From the NCBI GenBank assembly GCA_004802705.1, contig SGPL01000001.1, forward strand, positions 124,001 through 188,000: a stretch of DNA of 64,000 nt, given 5' to 3'. A program made the translations under genes and the position numbers. This DNA is from Bondarzewia mesenterica (taxonomy: Eukaryota; Basidiomycota; Agaricomycetes; Russulales; Bondarzewiaceae). The notes beneath the pieces are model-generated. The model did no database searches. It was not told where the DNA came from and was given only the letters and a program-made list of their open reading frames with translations. Below are positions 24,102 to 35,479 of the stretch, piece after piece; position 1 is the first letter of the stretch; every line of letters starts with the position of its first letter.

Positions 24102-25753
24102 TCACTCGTAAACGTAACAGAGGATTCCGTCCGTCGTATTGAACACATCGTATATCGTTGACTGTGGGAACAATCCATCGGCTGGCATAGTGGAATTGAG
24201 CTGCACAAACCGTTTCCTGCATCAACACTCTCGCGCGAATGAATAAAAAGGGAAGACGTACGCTCAAAAAGGGAGCCGCGCCATTGGGGTATTCAGTGTA
24301 GTACGTGTCATTCTCAAATGCCTGGACAGAGCCCCCGGAGAAAGACCAAAAATTGGCTGAGTCTCTGTGCTGCCAGTCGTACCACACTTTATCGACCATC
24401 TGTACACGCCGACGGGAATGACGTATCTCTTGTCACTCTATATGTGAGAATTTATATGATATATGATACGTACGGCATGGTGCATCCAGAATAGAGGCTC
24501 TAAAGAGAGACATTTCGGAAAAGGCGCTGATGCTCATGTCCGTGATAGACGTACCATTCGCTGACCAGGTAGGTCCGGCTGTGCAGTTGGATGGCGCATT
24601 CGCGGGACATTGGCCTGCAAGATCACTGTGAATAAGTGACGCAATTAATCTCAAACGCAAGCATGTCAGAATTTGGAGGTAGATATACCCTCCCATGATC
24701 TCGTGCACGGAACTATGCGCTCCCTAAGAAGTACATTGAATAATTAGTCAATACCCAAAGAAAGCAAATCGATACGTAGAGGAAGTAAGAGCATGATCCA
24801 CTTACCTCAAAGAACTCAAAATACGCCTGGAATCCCTTGTAATCACCGGTATACCCATTGATAAGGTTTGATATCTCTTTCTGCGTGAAAGAAGTGTTGG
24901 CGAATTTGGCGGGATTTTTGAAGAATTCGACAGGGTCGTCCAGATAGGGCTGCAGGGTGAAGTTGCGGCGAAGAGTGTGCGTGGAGGGGTACGAAAGGTG
25001 AAAGTCGCTAAATGCGCCATCCGGTACTTGATAATCATTATTCGGGTCACCCCAGCCTCCCAGTCCGCTCGTCGTATCATTGTCCTTCCAGAAATCCGAT
25101 TTGAGAAAATTGGGCGCATCTGTGTAATATTCAATTCAGCATCAACCGCTTCATTAAATTGGGGGAAAGGGTAATACCGATAGTCCAGTTCCAGTAAGGT
25201 GAGGATCCAATGTAGCCACATTTATCCTTCAGTGCAGCCTCGTAGACCGCGACGTACCACCTGTGCCATGGTAGGAAAAGACCGGTAAAATGGATCTTGG
25301 CGCACAGCTGATTTGAGCCGTGCTTTCTGATAACGTCATGGTACCAATCACTTACTTCAATATTCAAGTCCATATGCATGTAGACAAAATCTATGAAACG
25401 CTGTCAGCCGCCAAATTCAAGTCATCGAAAAAAGCGCAGACAACATACCGTCATAGTAAGACCCTGATGTATTCAGCGGCGGGATTCCAGAAAGAGAGAC
25501 GTTCACTGTAGGCGTCATGTTAGGATCGTGAGGCAAGTGCGAAAGACACTATCAACGTAGTTCAGTATGCCATGCTTTACACCTAGAAGCTTTCAGGGAA
25601 ACTCACCTTGACAGCAGATATCCAGTTGGTCTTTTCTTTCGTACTCATTCGTCTCCACTCCTTGCGGACAGAAGGTCTGACGCATGCAGCATTGACACCA
25701 GCTGTGAAAAACGCAGTGGCAAAGACACCGAGGGTGATAGCTTTGAAGTGCAT
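24102..25753 (-). CDS. Secreted short tyrosinase (type-3 copper oxidase)
   Basis: Ten exons: 25607-25753, 25449-25548, 25356-25390, 25178-25295, 24806-25119, 24689-24723, 24555-24625, 24474-24499, 24262-24399, 24102-24200; 360 aa. The start MHFKAITLGVFATAFFTAG is a signal peptide. The CuA histidines are about H88, H96 and H105 (VYMHMDLN, IHFTGLFLPWHRWY). CuB is GAHSSVHEIMGG (H241, H245) and PLFWMHHAMVDKVWYDWQ (H280). Each copper site is interrupted by introns. The product ends TTDGILCYVYE soon after the catalytic domain, so it lacks the C-terminal lid domain of large intracellular tyrosinases and would act outside the cell on phenols. Several N-x-S/T sites are present. The intron between HMDLNIE and IHFTG has no in-frame stop (60 bp), so retention would insert 20 residues into the CuA site. 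Confidence 0.9.
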
Positions 25754-25818
25754 GGCCAGTCACTTCTCAGGCAGGAGGCGAGGCGGGAAAAAACCGCCTT
25801 GGGCTGGTGTAACCGCCT

Positions 25819-25825
25819 CTTTATA
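25819..25825 (-). promoter_or_regulatory. TATA box of the tyrosinase gene
   Basis: TATAAAG on the minus strand about 66-72 bp upstream of the tyrosinase start codon, a plausible spacing for a short 5' leader. Confidence 0.55.
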
Positions 25826-26988
25826 GGATTGGGCAGAGAGAACTAATCCGTACATAGATATGAACGTAGATAGCAGAGACGCCCCAGCATCATGTGTGCC
25901 AAGTGAAGATTCTAGTAAGAATCGATTGTCAAACACGGCCGCAGATCAGGTTCCGTGTATGAATCGTTACGAGGGACCCGCAAGAGGCGCGGCTGCGAAT
26001 ATGAATCAAGAGAAGACTGCCATAGCCGATGTGAGGCCGTCGGTGTAGTGGCCAGTGAGAAACCGAGTTGAATAGTCAGAGTACAGAGAACACCTGAGCA
26101 ACACGGAAGATGTACTTCCATTCACGGTTCGAAGTGCCTCGGGTGCAGCGACAGTGTTTAGGATAGACGTCATGAACTGCATCGCGGTTTGCTTATCTTC
26201 TGACCTCGGAGCACGTTCTGGTGTTCAGAGGAGGACGACCATCACGACGGTCATTGTGCGAAAAAAGACGTCAATGTCCGAGATATCCGCTAACACCCGG
26301 AGCCGATGATCGCTCTTGTCCTACACACATGATCGGAGCATGGCATGCGCTCCGTTCACGGACTCGTTCCTGATAGAGAAACAGTGTTCCTCGAATCCTC
26401 GGTCAGATATCCGCTCGTACTCTATCGGGGAGCTATACTCACTGTATTTTCGTGATCAATGATCATGGGGTAGATAATGTCGGGTTTCCTAGTCGAGAAG
26501 AAATGGGCTGTACATTTCAAGTTGGCCGCACTTTTAGCAGTGCCAGCTTACTTACTTAGATGTCGCAGTGTGCCAGCAGCCTTAATGATTATACGCACGT
26601 TTCGAGTTGAAGGAAGTGTAACGTAACAACGTACCATGTCGCAACCAATCGACTTCCATTCAATTGTGACCAGCCAATGAAATTTCGCCTAGCTATGTAT
26701 AAATCAGGACTGCCCCGCAGAATTCCAGCACTTCAACGCCAGATAAACGTTCAGCAGAGGCAAATTATTTGTCTCACCTTGATCTCACCATCAAAGTACC
26801 TATGCATGTCAGCGGATTCTTCCATCTCTTTGAACGCACAAACAAAAAAAGAAACCATTGCAAGCTATCATCAGTGCCACTGGTTAGACATAAACATCGT
26901 AATACAGGTTACAACTTCTAACAGATCTCGCAGTCTTACATACGGTGATCTGCCGCCCCATTTCGCACTTCATTCGAAGCGCATCATA
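25826..26988. other. Intergenic region between tyrosinase and acid phosphatase
   Basis: 1.16 kb holding the tyrosinase promoter and the 3' end of the phosphatase gene. No ORF here shows a domain or clean splice pattern. Confidence 0.5.
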
Positions 26989-29071
26989 TCAAGCGACGCT
27001 CCCCTAAAATATGGAAATTCAATCTCCTTGATTCTGAATAAATTGACAATCACTTACCTGTTGTTTCTTCTCATGGATTGCGGTCCTCTTCGACCGTTTG
27101 CCGAAGGTAAGGACACCAAGGAATGCCAAAGTACCAAACGCCATCAGCATGACCGCGATGGTCAGCCCAGCCCCCAAGAACCCAGCACCGACGGGGCTAA
27201 TCTTCTGGTGCGTTTTGGCCTGAGCCGCTGCGAGACTCAGAGCGCCGCATCCGCGATCCTGTGTGTTTCCGCAGGTAACGCACCACTGCGCTGTTGTATT
27301 TACTGCTGTGGGCTACATTCAACATGGATCAGAAGGGTAAAAGATCGAAGTCATCAAGGAAAGATAATGAAAGACGTCGTTGGCAAAATGATCCTTTATA
27401 GAGTCACAGAAGACAAAACTCACGGCCATGGCACTCATAAAGGTCGCAAGGGGGATATCACCATTGGCCCCGAGGATGTTATACGTGTGAAAGTCGTCTG
27501 CGGTCCCATTCTTGAAGTTGAAGCGCAGTACTGGCTCGCCGCCAGAAGACGATTGGCGCACTTCGAAGACCACCGCGGCTGCGTATTCGACTTACAGTTT
27601 CGGACCAATCAAAGTTCAGCATGCATGTGCGTAGGAAGCCAGTGGCACTCATGGCCATAATAGTCGAAGCAGACTTACCGATGCCCGCAAGACTGGGGTT
27701 GGCTTCGGCAACACCGGTCATGTTGAACAGCGAAAGGAAGGGCTTATAGGAGATGGCTTGTATCATTATCTTTACTGACTGCGAGCTGTTGGCAACCTCT
27801 TGAAAGCCTGTGAACATCGAGGGAAGAACCGTACGAGCAGCAACTGTTCAAAATGAGTAGGCGGCGAATATGTCAGCAAAAGGAAGGAGCAGAGCCACCT
27901 GCAATCAGACAAGGAAAGCGATGAAACTCACTGTTTCCAATCCCATCGAGTTCAGGGGAGCTGAATGAGTTGTATTGATGCCAATCCGCGAGCCCGCGAG
28001 CTTGAGCGAGGAATGTAGCCGGAAGCCTATCCGCAAAGGTTGCATTATGGATAGATTGCACATTCATGTAGTCGAAGATCTGGAGAGAAATTCGACATGC
28101 AAGTCTGTCAGAAGAAGTCAACTAAAAAAGTTGAGATCAATGCATACATTCCACTATAGAGGAGGACCGGCTGTTAGTATCAACGAATGGTCTGTGTATG
28201 AATTTGTACCATATTAGTTAGCGTAACCGGTCTTCCATCCAAGTACGGAGGGAGCTGGCTCAAGAAAGCTTGGCTTTCCTGAGCTTTTTGCGTGAACACC
28301 GACGAGTTGTAGAATTCATCAACAGACGTCGTGAAAGTCTACAAGATCTGATGAACAACACGATTGGGATACGCATTGCCAGACTTACACCGCAAGACGT
28401 AAATCCTTCCAACGAGACATCATTGGCCGATTCAACTGACTGGACTAACATGCAACTCAGAACAAGGGCGGGTCACAAGATCCTACCAATAGCAAAACTC
28501 ACTGGGAACATACTACAGACACGTCAAACAATTTTCCTTTGATTGAATCTGTAGAAGTGAACGCACCTGATATCCGCTCAAAGGGCCCACAATCGTTGTT
28601 CCATTAGCCAATGTTGTATTGTAGGCCGTCGTTGCAGGCCACATGCCCTGCGTGAGCGAGACCGCTGAATCATAAATGACGCCCCCCTCGTCCCCTGCGT
28701 CAGCACGAATGGTAACCTGCGTCGGGTCAAAGAGTGCAGAAGAGCTCATGCCCTGGATATGAGAAGCAGAGGACTGGTTAAGATAGAGGCCGCGAAGGAG
28801 ACTGCCGAGTTGAATATGTTGTTGCTGAGAATAGTTTTTTGGACGTCCGATTAGAAGCCATGCGAGAAAAAGATTATAGACCAAAGATGTGTTTTGGTAG
28901 TGAGCATAAACCAGAAAAGTTGGAAGGTCAGACCGAACTCACGCTCCCCAGAGGCGTGATTGTCGTCGCGGACGCGGCATAAGTGCTCTGGTCCTGGTAG
29001 AACCCCTCGCGATCACCATGTCTCACGAGCGCAACGATACCAAGTACAGTGCTGTTCGCGTCGCTGGACAT
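26989..29071 (-). CDS. Membrane-anchored histidine acid phosphatase-like protein
   Basis: Eleven exons: 28943-29071, 28567-28824, 28503-28512, 28389-28444, 28210-28338, 28148-28153, 27932-28079, 27679-27843, 27424-27590, 27058-27285, 26989-27003; 436 aa. The N-terminus MSSDANSTVLGIVALVRHGDREG carries the RHGxR phosphohistidine motif (His18) of the histidine phosphatase superfamily; the usual Pro is Gly here. TPLGSQQHIQLGSLLR, GPLSGYQYVPIQSVES, MNVQSIHNATF and RTVLPSM follow. A C-terminal hydrophobic helix (about 389-415, VGAGFLGAGLTIAVMLMAFG) and a basic tail (KRSKRTAIHEKKQQ) make it a single-pass membrane protein. There is no classical signal peptide, and I see no clear HD proton-donor motif. 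Two exons are tiny (10 and 6 nt) but restore family-like sequence. Substrate unknown. Confidence 0.82.
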
Positions 29072-29536
29072 GTTGACTGGAAATGGGCTTTGTTTTCGAA
29101 CAAGTCATCATCGGATGGGAATGTACATATCATTGGATAAGTCACCGAATCTGCAGTTATCGACAACGACGCACCAGATCGGTTTGCAACAAAATCAGCC
29201 TGGGGCAGAGGCCGCGAGTGCTACAGAGCCTACTGCAAGGCCAAAAGGATCAGAAAAAGATCGAGCCATGTGTACATGTCGCTCGATAGGCTTTATATAT
29301 TCTACAGCCAAATAATTCGAGAGCGGGTAGGAGCGGGCCCGATTCAGGTCCGACGGAAAATCCGGTGGGCGCATTCCTCATAAGGCAGGTCTCTAGGTAC
29401 GCGTTGATACCCCCTGACTTTGCTGATTTCAATGTTGCTCCTCTATTCTCATAATAGAAGGCCACTAATTTGAAAGCGTGCCATATGCTCCCGGGCTTCT
29501 AATATACAAGAACTCCTCCATAAGATTGCACGCAGC
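29072..29536. other. Gap between acid phosphatase start and BOR1 stop
   Basis: 465 bp. On the minus strand TATATAAAG occurs at about 29292-29300, some 220 bp upstream of the phosphatase start codon, and could be its TATA box with a long leader. No gene seen. Confidence 0.4.
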
Positions 29537-32050
29537 TCAACGCAATTCACGAATCCCACCAACAGACTCCATTGTCTTCACGAATGACAAAATAAGAATG
29601 ATGAGCACAAGATCGTCCTGAAAGGACTCGACGATACTCACAAATGGAGATGCTGTGGGCCCGTCCAAAATCGCGAGTTCTTCTGCCGTGAACGGCATGC
29701 GCGACACCACAAGTGTTCGAAGCGGGATTAGCAACAGGATGATCACAGGGAACCCGATGGCCGCTGTCAGCAGAACACGATTGTGAGCATGACAAGCGCA
29801 AACAGGAACATCATTGCCGAAGTGCATTCGAATACGCTGGTCGACGGAGGTAATTATAGACCGACTGGAGGCCGGCCCATCAGACAGCGATGAAAAGCAA
29901 CGTCCCTGGTGGCGACCTCCACCAAAAGGCCGCGTTTGTTTGCTTCCAATAAACACGCACCGATTGTTTGCGTGATTGCCATGGTAGCCCCAAATCCTAT
30001 GAGTTGCACTACCACAAACATGAGGATTCTGCTCTTGCGCACGCGCCGCAGAGGTTCGTCCCTAGGCGTGAAGGTCCGATCGTCGATCAAATACCTCAAC
30101 TTGCGCGTGATTCCATTCTCCAGCAACGCGTCACATCCCATGTACCAGCTACACAAGACTACGTCAGTTAAAGCCCGAACAGTTGAAAAGAGGGAACAAT
30201 GCTCACAACAATCCAGCAAGTACACCTAGGAAATTGCGGTACAGGGTCAGCGCGAAATAGACACAGAACTGCAGCATACCTCTTGGGATCAAATGTAAGA
30301 CGTGCAAGAACGGTCCACTTAGAAGCACAAGACACAGTGCGCCCTGAGCCAAATTGGATACCCTCTGTTCCACGACCGCCACCGGTACCTCGCGCCACGG
30401 CTCTGGCATATTTGTGTCGCCCTGCGAGCGACCTTCCTCGTCCTTTTCCTTAGCAGAATGGCCAAGGATGACGAGGGAGCGGGTGTGGATAGGAGCTTGC
30501 GGGATGAGTCCATTTGGAGCTGGCACACCGATAAGGCCAGCTATGAATGTCGTTATGCCGAGCAGGAAGAAATCATAATGAAATCCCGGAGGCTTGCGCA
30601 ACGGAAATTGTGATCCTTGGGCAATAAGCGACTGCGCAGGTATCGGTTTCAGATAATTGAAGCAAAGCGATCGACGGAAATAAATCTTACTGAGACGTTA
30701 TGGTCAAAGAAAAACAGCACCCAAAGGACAATTCCGAATGGAAATGCAATACCAACCCACCGTCCCTCGAGCTGCCAAAATCTAACCAACCATGCCCGCC
30801 CACCGGCTGGTTCAAACGCGCCTCCCACAGGCAGCGTGATCGGGTTCGCAGCATTGAAACGGCCCCAATAAGCCATGCCCGATGCGGCGATGAGCGAGAT
30901 AGGCATTCCATAGTCGGCAGCAAAACGGCGGACTTGACGGTGGAACAGCGTCGAGTTGGCGAAGATGCGGAAAAGGAAAGAAGTGATTAACATGAGGAGA
31001 GCAAGGATGATGCTGACGAGAGCACCAGTCTCGGTGGATTCTGCAGAAGGAGAAGCGGCGGCGGGGAGTTGGCGCGTGAGGACTTGCACGCCGTATTGAA
31101 GATATACCCAAGAGACGTAGAAGCCGAAGGTGTCGCATGAAAACAGTGTGACGTATTTGAGAAAATTACACCCTAGGTGCACGAAAGAAATCATTTAGTA
31201 AAAATTAAGGGATTCGGAGAATAGTCAAGACGTACAATTCAGAGCAGCAGTTATCCAATGGAGTATTGCTCCCCACAGATACACCCAACCGATGAAATGT
31301 AGATAATTAGGCGCATTGGGCTGACGCTCTATAATTCTAAAAATGGTTTGGTTGAACACTGTTATGGGGCCTGCACATATAATCAGACTCCGAATTGAGA
31401 GAATGTAGAAGACGGGGGAAACGCACCAGTCACGCCAGCGATGCAAAGCGGCTGAGCGCCTAGGACGGAGAAAATGAATGCAGCCATGAAAGAGGAAATA
31501 AGGACTTCGGCTACGCCATATTGTTCCGTTGTTTCAATGAGGTCCAGGGAGAATGCGATGCCAGGTAAAACACTGGATGTGCGGGTGAGCTGTGATGGGG
31601 ACGGAAATCGACGCGACAAAATGTTTGGAAACAATCAAGTTAACTCGCTGCGGCCATTTTCCTGTCAACAAGATTTACGAAGCGCAGAAGCCAATGATGA
31701 ACCACAAATCCAGGTTGAAAAAAGAGACTTTGCGGGGAGGAGTCATAGGACTGAAATACTTACTTTGCAAAGAAAATCAATGTCGTCGCCGGTATGACTC
31801 TATAATTCCACGCATCTTTCCAATCACTGAGGTACCAAGGCGCACGCGCTCTCGCGTCTTTGATTATTCCCATACCAATTCTGATGGAGGCCAGCCAAGC
31901 TTGTATGGTGTGCGACGGACCGCAGAGTGTGGGCGATGCAGAGGTATCTTGGATCGTTGTTCTCTCCTCTTCTTTCTTGATTTTATTTTCTTGATCCCGG
32001 CGAGCGGAAGGTTCAAGACGAGGAGAAGGGTCATTCTTTTCGTAAGACAT
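29537..32050 (-). CDS. BOR1: Bor1-type borate/anion transporter (SLC4 family)
   Basis: Nine exons: 31764-32050, 31427-31572, 31236-31370, 30691-31172, 30280-30631, 30207-30225, 29961-30148, 29642-29763, 29537-29575; 589 aa, normal for fungal Bor1. Family signatures: GIIKDARARAPWYLSDW, LPGIAFSLDLIETTEQYGV, FSVLGAQPLCIAGVTGPIT, FNQTIFRIIE, VYLWGAILHW, GLIGVPAPNGLIPQAPIHT, GVLAGLFWYMG and the tail FTAEELAILDGPTASPF. About 10-12 hydrophobic segments are visible. Bor1 exports borate at the plasma membrane. A long hydrophilic loop sits near residues 390-420 (AKEKDEEGRSQGDTNMPEPW). The exon at 30207-30225 is only 19 nt. The product ends MESVGGIRELR. Start chosen at the first ATG; the first about 50 residues are charged and cytosolic. 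Confidence 0.92.
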
Positions 32051-33366
32051 ATCGGTGGTCGTGAAGTCAAGAAACAACGAGATGTGTGCGTGGGTTTTAA
32101 TGAGTTGCGCGACCACTCATGCGGACACAAAATTGATTGACACTCAGATGAACAGTCCAGACAGAGGATAGAATAACATGGATAAGTGACGGAGCGCGGT
32201 GAAGTGAGAGTCCTTCGTACACTGTATCCACTTACTTACAGTGAAACGTGAAACGTGATTACCTTGGCCGACTCAGCGTCTGAATTTGAATGCGCGCGCC
32301 TGCCACTGCATCCTTCCCCTCGTTGATCATGGATATATGATTTTGGTCAAAGACAAGTACTAAAGCACGCTTTGAATGACTCTGCAAAAATTAATTTCAC
32401 ACACTTTTTTATATTTTCGGCGTTCTAGGGATTGAAGACTGATTTTATTCACTCACTGAGATCTAGAAACCCTCTCAATCAATTGAAAGAGACTTGGAAC
32501 CTCTTGGACCCCAAGTCCGTCACCGTGGAGGCACATGGGAGAAACTGCCAGTGATGGGACGCTACAATATCAGCGCTGTTCAGCAGTATACAGGCATTGA
32601 TTTACATTGCTTCATTCGCAGTCATGCCTTTGCCCGCGCGGCTGAATCAGAGCTTATCTTTCATGCCTCGGAAGTTCGTTCAGTCAGTGGGTTTTGAGGC
32701 AGGTCGCGCAGCCTAAGCAGTATGAGCCGTTCTGGATCAAGTTTGATCTGACTGGAAGCATGGTATTGCGCAAGACGTTTTTCTTCCTTCGCCTTCGATT
32801 GAGGATCACCTACTCCTCAAAGGCTTGCACCATATACAGAAGATGACTGAAATACCTCGCACGGGCACTCAAGTACTCACGGACGACACGTCCGTAGCCT
32901 TATCTGCCCGCACTTCCGCCGTAGATGTCAGCCGATGTAGGTGCCAGGAATGTGGCGAAAATGCCGGCCAAACTACATAGTGACGCGGAATTCATTGGAG
33001 GGGCGGAGGTCCTCTAGGCATTCGCACGAGACGAGCGATGCAGTCTCATAGAAGACTAGGTGGGGAGGACACAACACGGTTGGCCTTTGGCAGGGACATA
33101 ACCAGCACAAGCTTCCCCGCTGTGCTGACTGCCAGATTAACCGCGGATGTGGATGCGCCGTCCGGATCGTTAATTGCGCACTAGAAACCACACTTTCTCC
33201 AATACAGTCAGTGCAGAAGTAGTATAAAAGGAGTCATTCAATGTTATTAATTTCACAAGAAGTGATATTTTGGACACCCGGGAGAAGTACTTCATACGTG
33301 CGAGAAGTTATAGAAACTTCGCCGGCGGAGGCTTGAGCTTGAGGAGTCTCGCCTCAGCTCAAGGTC
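32051..33366. other. Intergenic region, no gene recognised
   Basis: 1.3 kb upstream of BOR1. A plus-strand TATAAAAGG-like element occurs at about 33222-33230 but no convincing gene follows it. Short frames at 32494-32697 and 32973-33191 have no known domain. Confidence 0.45.
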
Positions 33367-34755
33367 TCAGGCGAAGTCACGATGAATGAGTCCCTCGTCC
33401 AGGAAGCCCCGAAATTTCGAAAACGCCTCTGGCCCCTCCTCTTCCATGAACCTCATATCTGAATCATCAAGATCAAAAAGTCGCAAGCGCACAATGTCAT
33501 TCCCGTTGGTATCCACTGCATTGATAGGTAATCGCCACCGTGACTCAACCATGTTCACAAGCCTGTTGTAGAACGTAGCACCGAAAGGCTCGTACGGGGG
33601 CAGGAGATGGGTAAAGTCGTCAAAACAGAGGTGAACGTCCGAAAGCTTGGTGTTCTGGCCCGAAACCAGGATTCCTTCGGAGGAGAAACGGTGTGTCAAC
33701 GCATCGATGGCGTGAGTATTGAACACCATCAAAAATAAACCGACAGATACCAGGTTGGGCAAGTTCTGGAGGATTTGCACGAGCGTGATATCGCTGAACC
33801 GAATGAAGTTGAGATTGAGGGTGTGGAGGGAGGAAGAAAAGTACGAAGCAGATGCAAGGAGGGTGGCCGGGAGGGAGATGTCCTGCAGTCCCATGTGCTG
33901 GACATTGACTTCTGTGTATGTATACTCCAGCCGAGGAAGTGAGAAAGAACGTAGAAAGATCTCGAGATGTTCTTGGGTAGCCACGTGCAGTTCTAAATCA
34001 TTTAGCTGGGGGAGTTCTACGTGAGGGGACAGTGACACCATGTGCGTGTCTGGATCGGAGGGACCTGAGAACACCAATGTGGCCAAGTTTCTGCATTGTG
34101 AGATGCCCGGAAATACTTGATGCAAAGAACAGGGATCTTGGTGAAGATCTCCAAGATCCAATGAAAAGTATTCGAGGAGGGGCGATGGCAATATCCAGTC
34201 CTGGAGCGAGTCAACCCACTCCATGGTCAGCGAACGGAGGCGCGGGGCGCTGCGCAAGGCTCGCAACAGAACATGACTATTGTTCATGGTCATATTTCCT
34301 CGTATTATGCATGTAGCAAGCAATGGCAAGGAATCTGCCGAACCGGAAAGAGCGGAAGGCACTACAACACTAGGATGGAGAACGATGTTGAAGTACCTCC
34401 ATTGCCGAGAATGGTTACAAACAACGGTCAGAAGTTCTTCTACTCTATCTGCCCGAGTGTCTTGAATGGATACGATGACAGAGACGGGCAAGGACTTGCG
34501 GTTGGCGAGCCAGTTTTGCACTGTAGAAACCAATGAGCGAAATCGAGTAGAATCTTTGGGCAGATCGAGCTTTAGATCCAAAATCTCCCATAACTGGGGC
34601 AATGATAGCGCCACCGTCCTCCACTCTCTACAAACCCGGGTGAAGAGCAGAGGGGCTTCATTGGGGTGTACAGTGGCGTAATCTCGCCCCTCGCCATAAA
34701 CGCAGAGGATGAAAATTTTGGACAAGATCTCGAGAGGGATTGGCAGGGTTTTCAT
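33367..34755 (-). CDS. F-box/LRR-like protein (paralog A)
   Basis: Single open exon, 462 aa, starting at MKTLPIPLEILSKIFILC. The F-box-like region covers about residues 4-55 (LPIPLEILSKIF, LFTRVCREWRTVALSLPQLW), followed by leucine-rich repeats (LPLLATCIIRGN, APRLRSLTMEWVDSLQDW, LLEYFSLDLGDL, GISQCRNLATLVFSG). F-box proteins of this kind are numerous in Agaricomycetes and serve as SCF ubiquitin-ligase adaptors with variable targets. The start is supported by the paralog at 40.4-41.7 kb, which begins with almost the same residues (MKTLPLPLEIF). The open frame continues upstream to about 35076 and contains a plausible spliced leader (donor GTGAGT near 34885), so extra 5' exons cannot be excluded. 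Conserved blocks shared with the paralog include VSGQNTKL and NMVESRW.LP.NA.DTN. Confidence 0.8.
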   Translation of the reverse strand: MKTLPIPLEILSKIFILCVYGEGRDYATVHPNEAPLLFTRVCREWRTVALSLPQLWEILDLKLDLPKDSTRFRSLVSTVQNWLANRKSLPVSVIVSIQDTRADRVEELLTVVCNHSRQWRYFNIVLHPSVVVPSALSGSADSLPLLATCIIRGNMTMNNSHVLLRALRSAPRLRSLTMEWVDSLQDWILPSPLLEYFSLDLGDLHQDPCSLHQVFPGISQCRNLATLVFSGPSDPDTHMVSLSPHVELPQLNDLELHVATQEHLEIFLRSFSLPRLEYTYTEVNVQHMGLQDISLPATLLASASYFSSSLHTLNLNFIRFSDITLVQILQNLPNLVSVGLFLMVFNTHAIDALTHRFSSEGILVSGQNTKLSDVHLCFDDFTHLLPPYEPFGATFYNRLVNMVESRWRLPINAVDTNGNDIVRLRLFDLDDSDMRFMEEEGPEAFSKFRGFLDEGLIHRDFA

Positions 34756-35479
34756 CGAATAGCCAGTGCAGAAGTGACAATTGCAGATATTCGAGAGTCG
34801 AATGGCGGATAAATCAGGTACGCAAGCGTTCTGACATTCTAATGTAAGCGACAGATGCATAGAAAGACGAGACAATGGAAAACTCACGCAAAGACAACGA
34901 AGTGTGCGAAAGGTGCAGGTTGGTGCGAGGGCAAAGGCCAATTGTACCAGCGTGACTGTGGCGATGAATATGAAGTTAATAGGCCCAGGAGCGCCGTCTG
35001 GCAGATCACCTAGTACATGATGAAATAAATGAAAAATGAACTTCACAAAAATCGCACTGGTGAATTTTACCTTCAACCACGGGAGCCTGAAAGTCAGTTT
35101 TCCCAGCTGTCAATACAGTGTGGAAGGTTGAGGGAAGAGAATAGGAGAGAGACTAGGTCGTCTTATATGCAGGCAGTGTTGCCTCATAAGCGATTATCGA
35201 TCGATGGCCCGGTCCTGGTCGCCGGAGAGCCCGGATCAAGAAAGTGAGCAGTGATTGACCTCAACAGTTGACGTTGAACAACATCAGGGGGGAGAGCAAG
35301 AGAAGATTGTCAACGTTCAAACGTTCAAACTTTCGACACAAGTTCATTCATTCTCGTTTGGCTTTTTCGACTTAAAATTACCAATTCTTGAGGACCTACC
35401 TCGAGGGATTGCAAGTCATAATATCATGGCGCCGAGAGTTTGCAGCCAGTGCGCACCTTTTTCGATCCATTTGGATGCC
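34756..35479. other. Upstream region of F-box gene A
   Basis: Contains an open minus-strand extension (34756-35076) that could be leader or alternative first exon, then A/T-mixed sequence with no recognisable gene up to the start of the duplicated block. Confidence 0.35.

Noticed and set aside
26677..27660. 327-codon plus-strand ORF across the end of the acid phosphatase
   Set aside because: It overlaps four recognised minus-strand exons and has no motif.
24102..32050. Tyrosinase, acid phosphatase and BOR1 as a biosynthetic cluster
   Set aside because: They share strand and neighbourhood but no pathway link, and no scaffold enzyme (PKS, NRPS or terpene synthase) is present.
34756..35076. 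Upstream open extension of F-box gene A as part of its coding region
   Set aside because: The paralog begins at the equivalent MKTLP methionine, and the extension is low in recognisable content; it may be leader. Kept only as a caveat.
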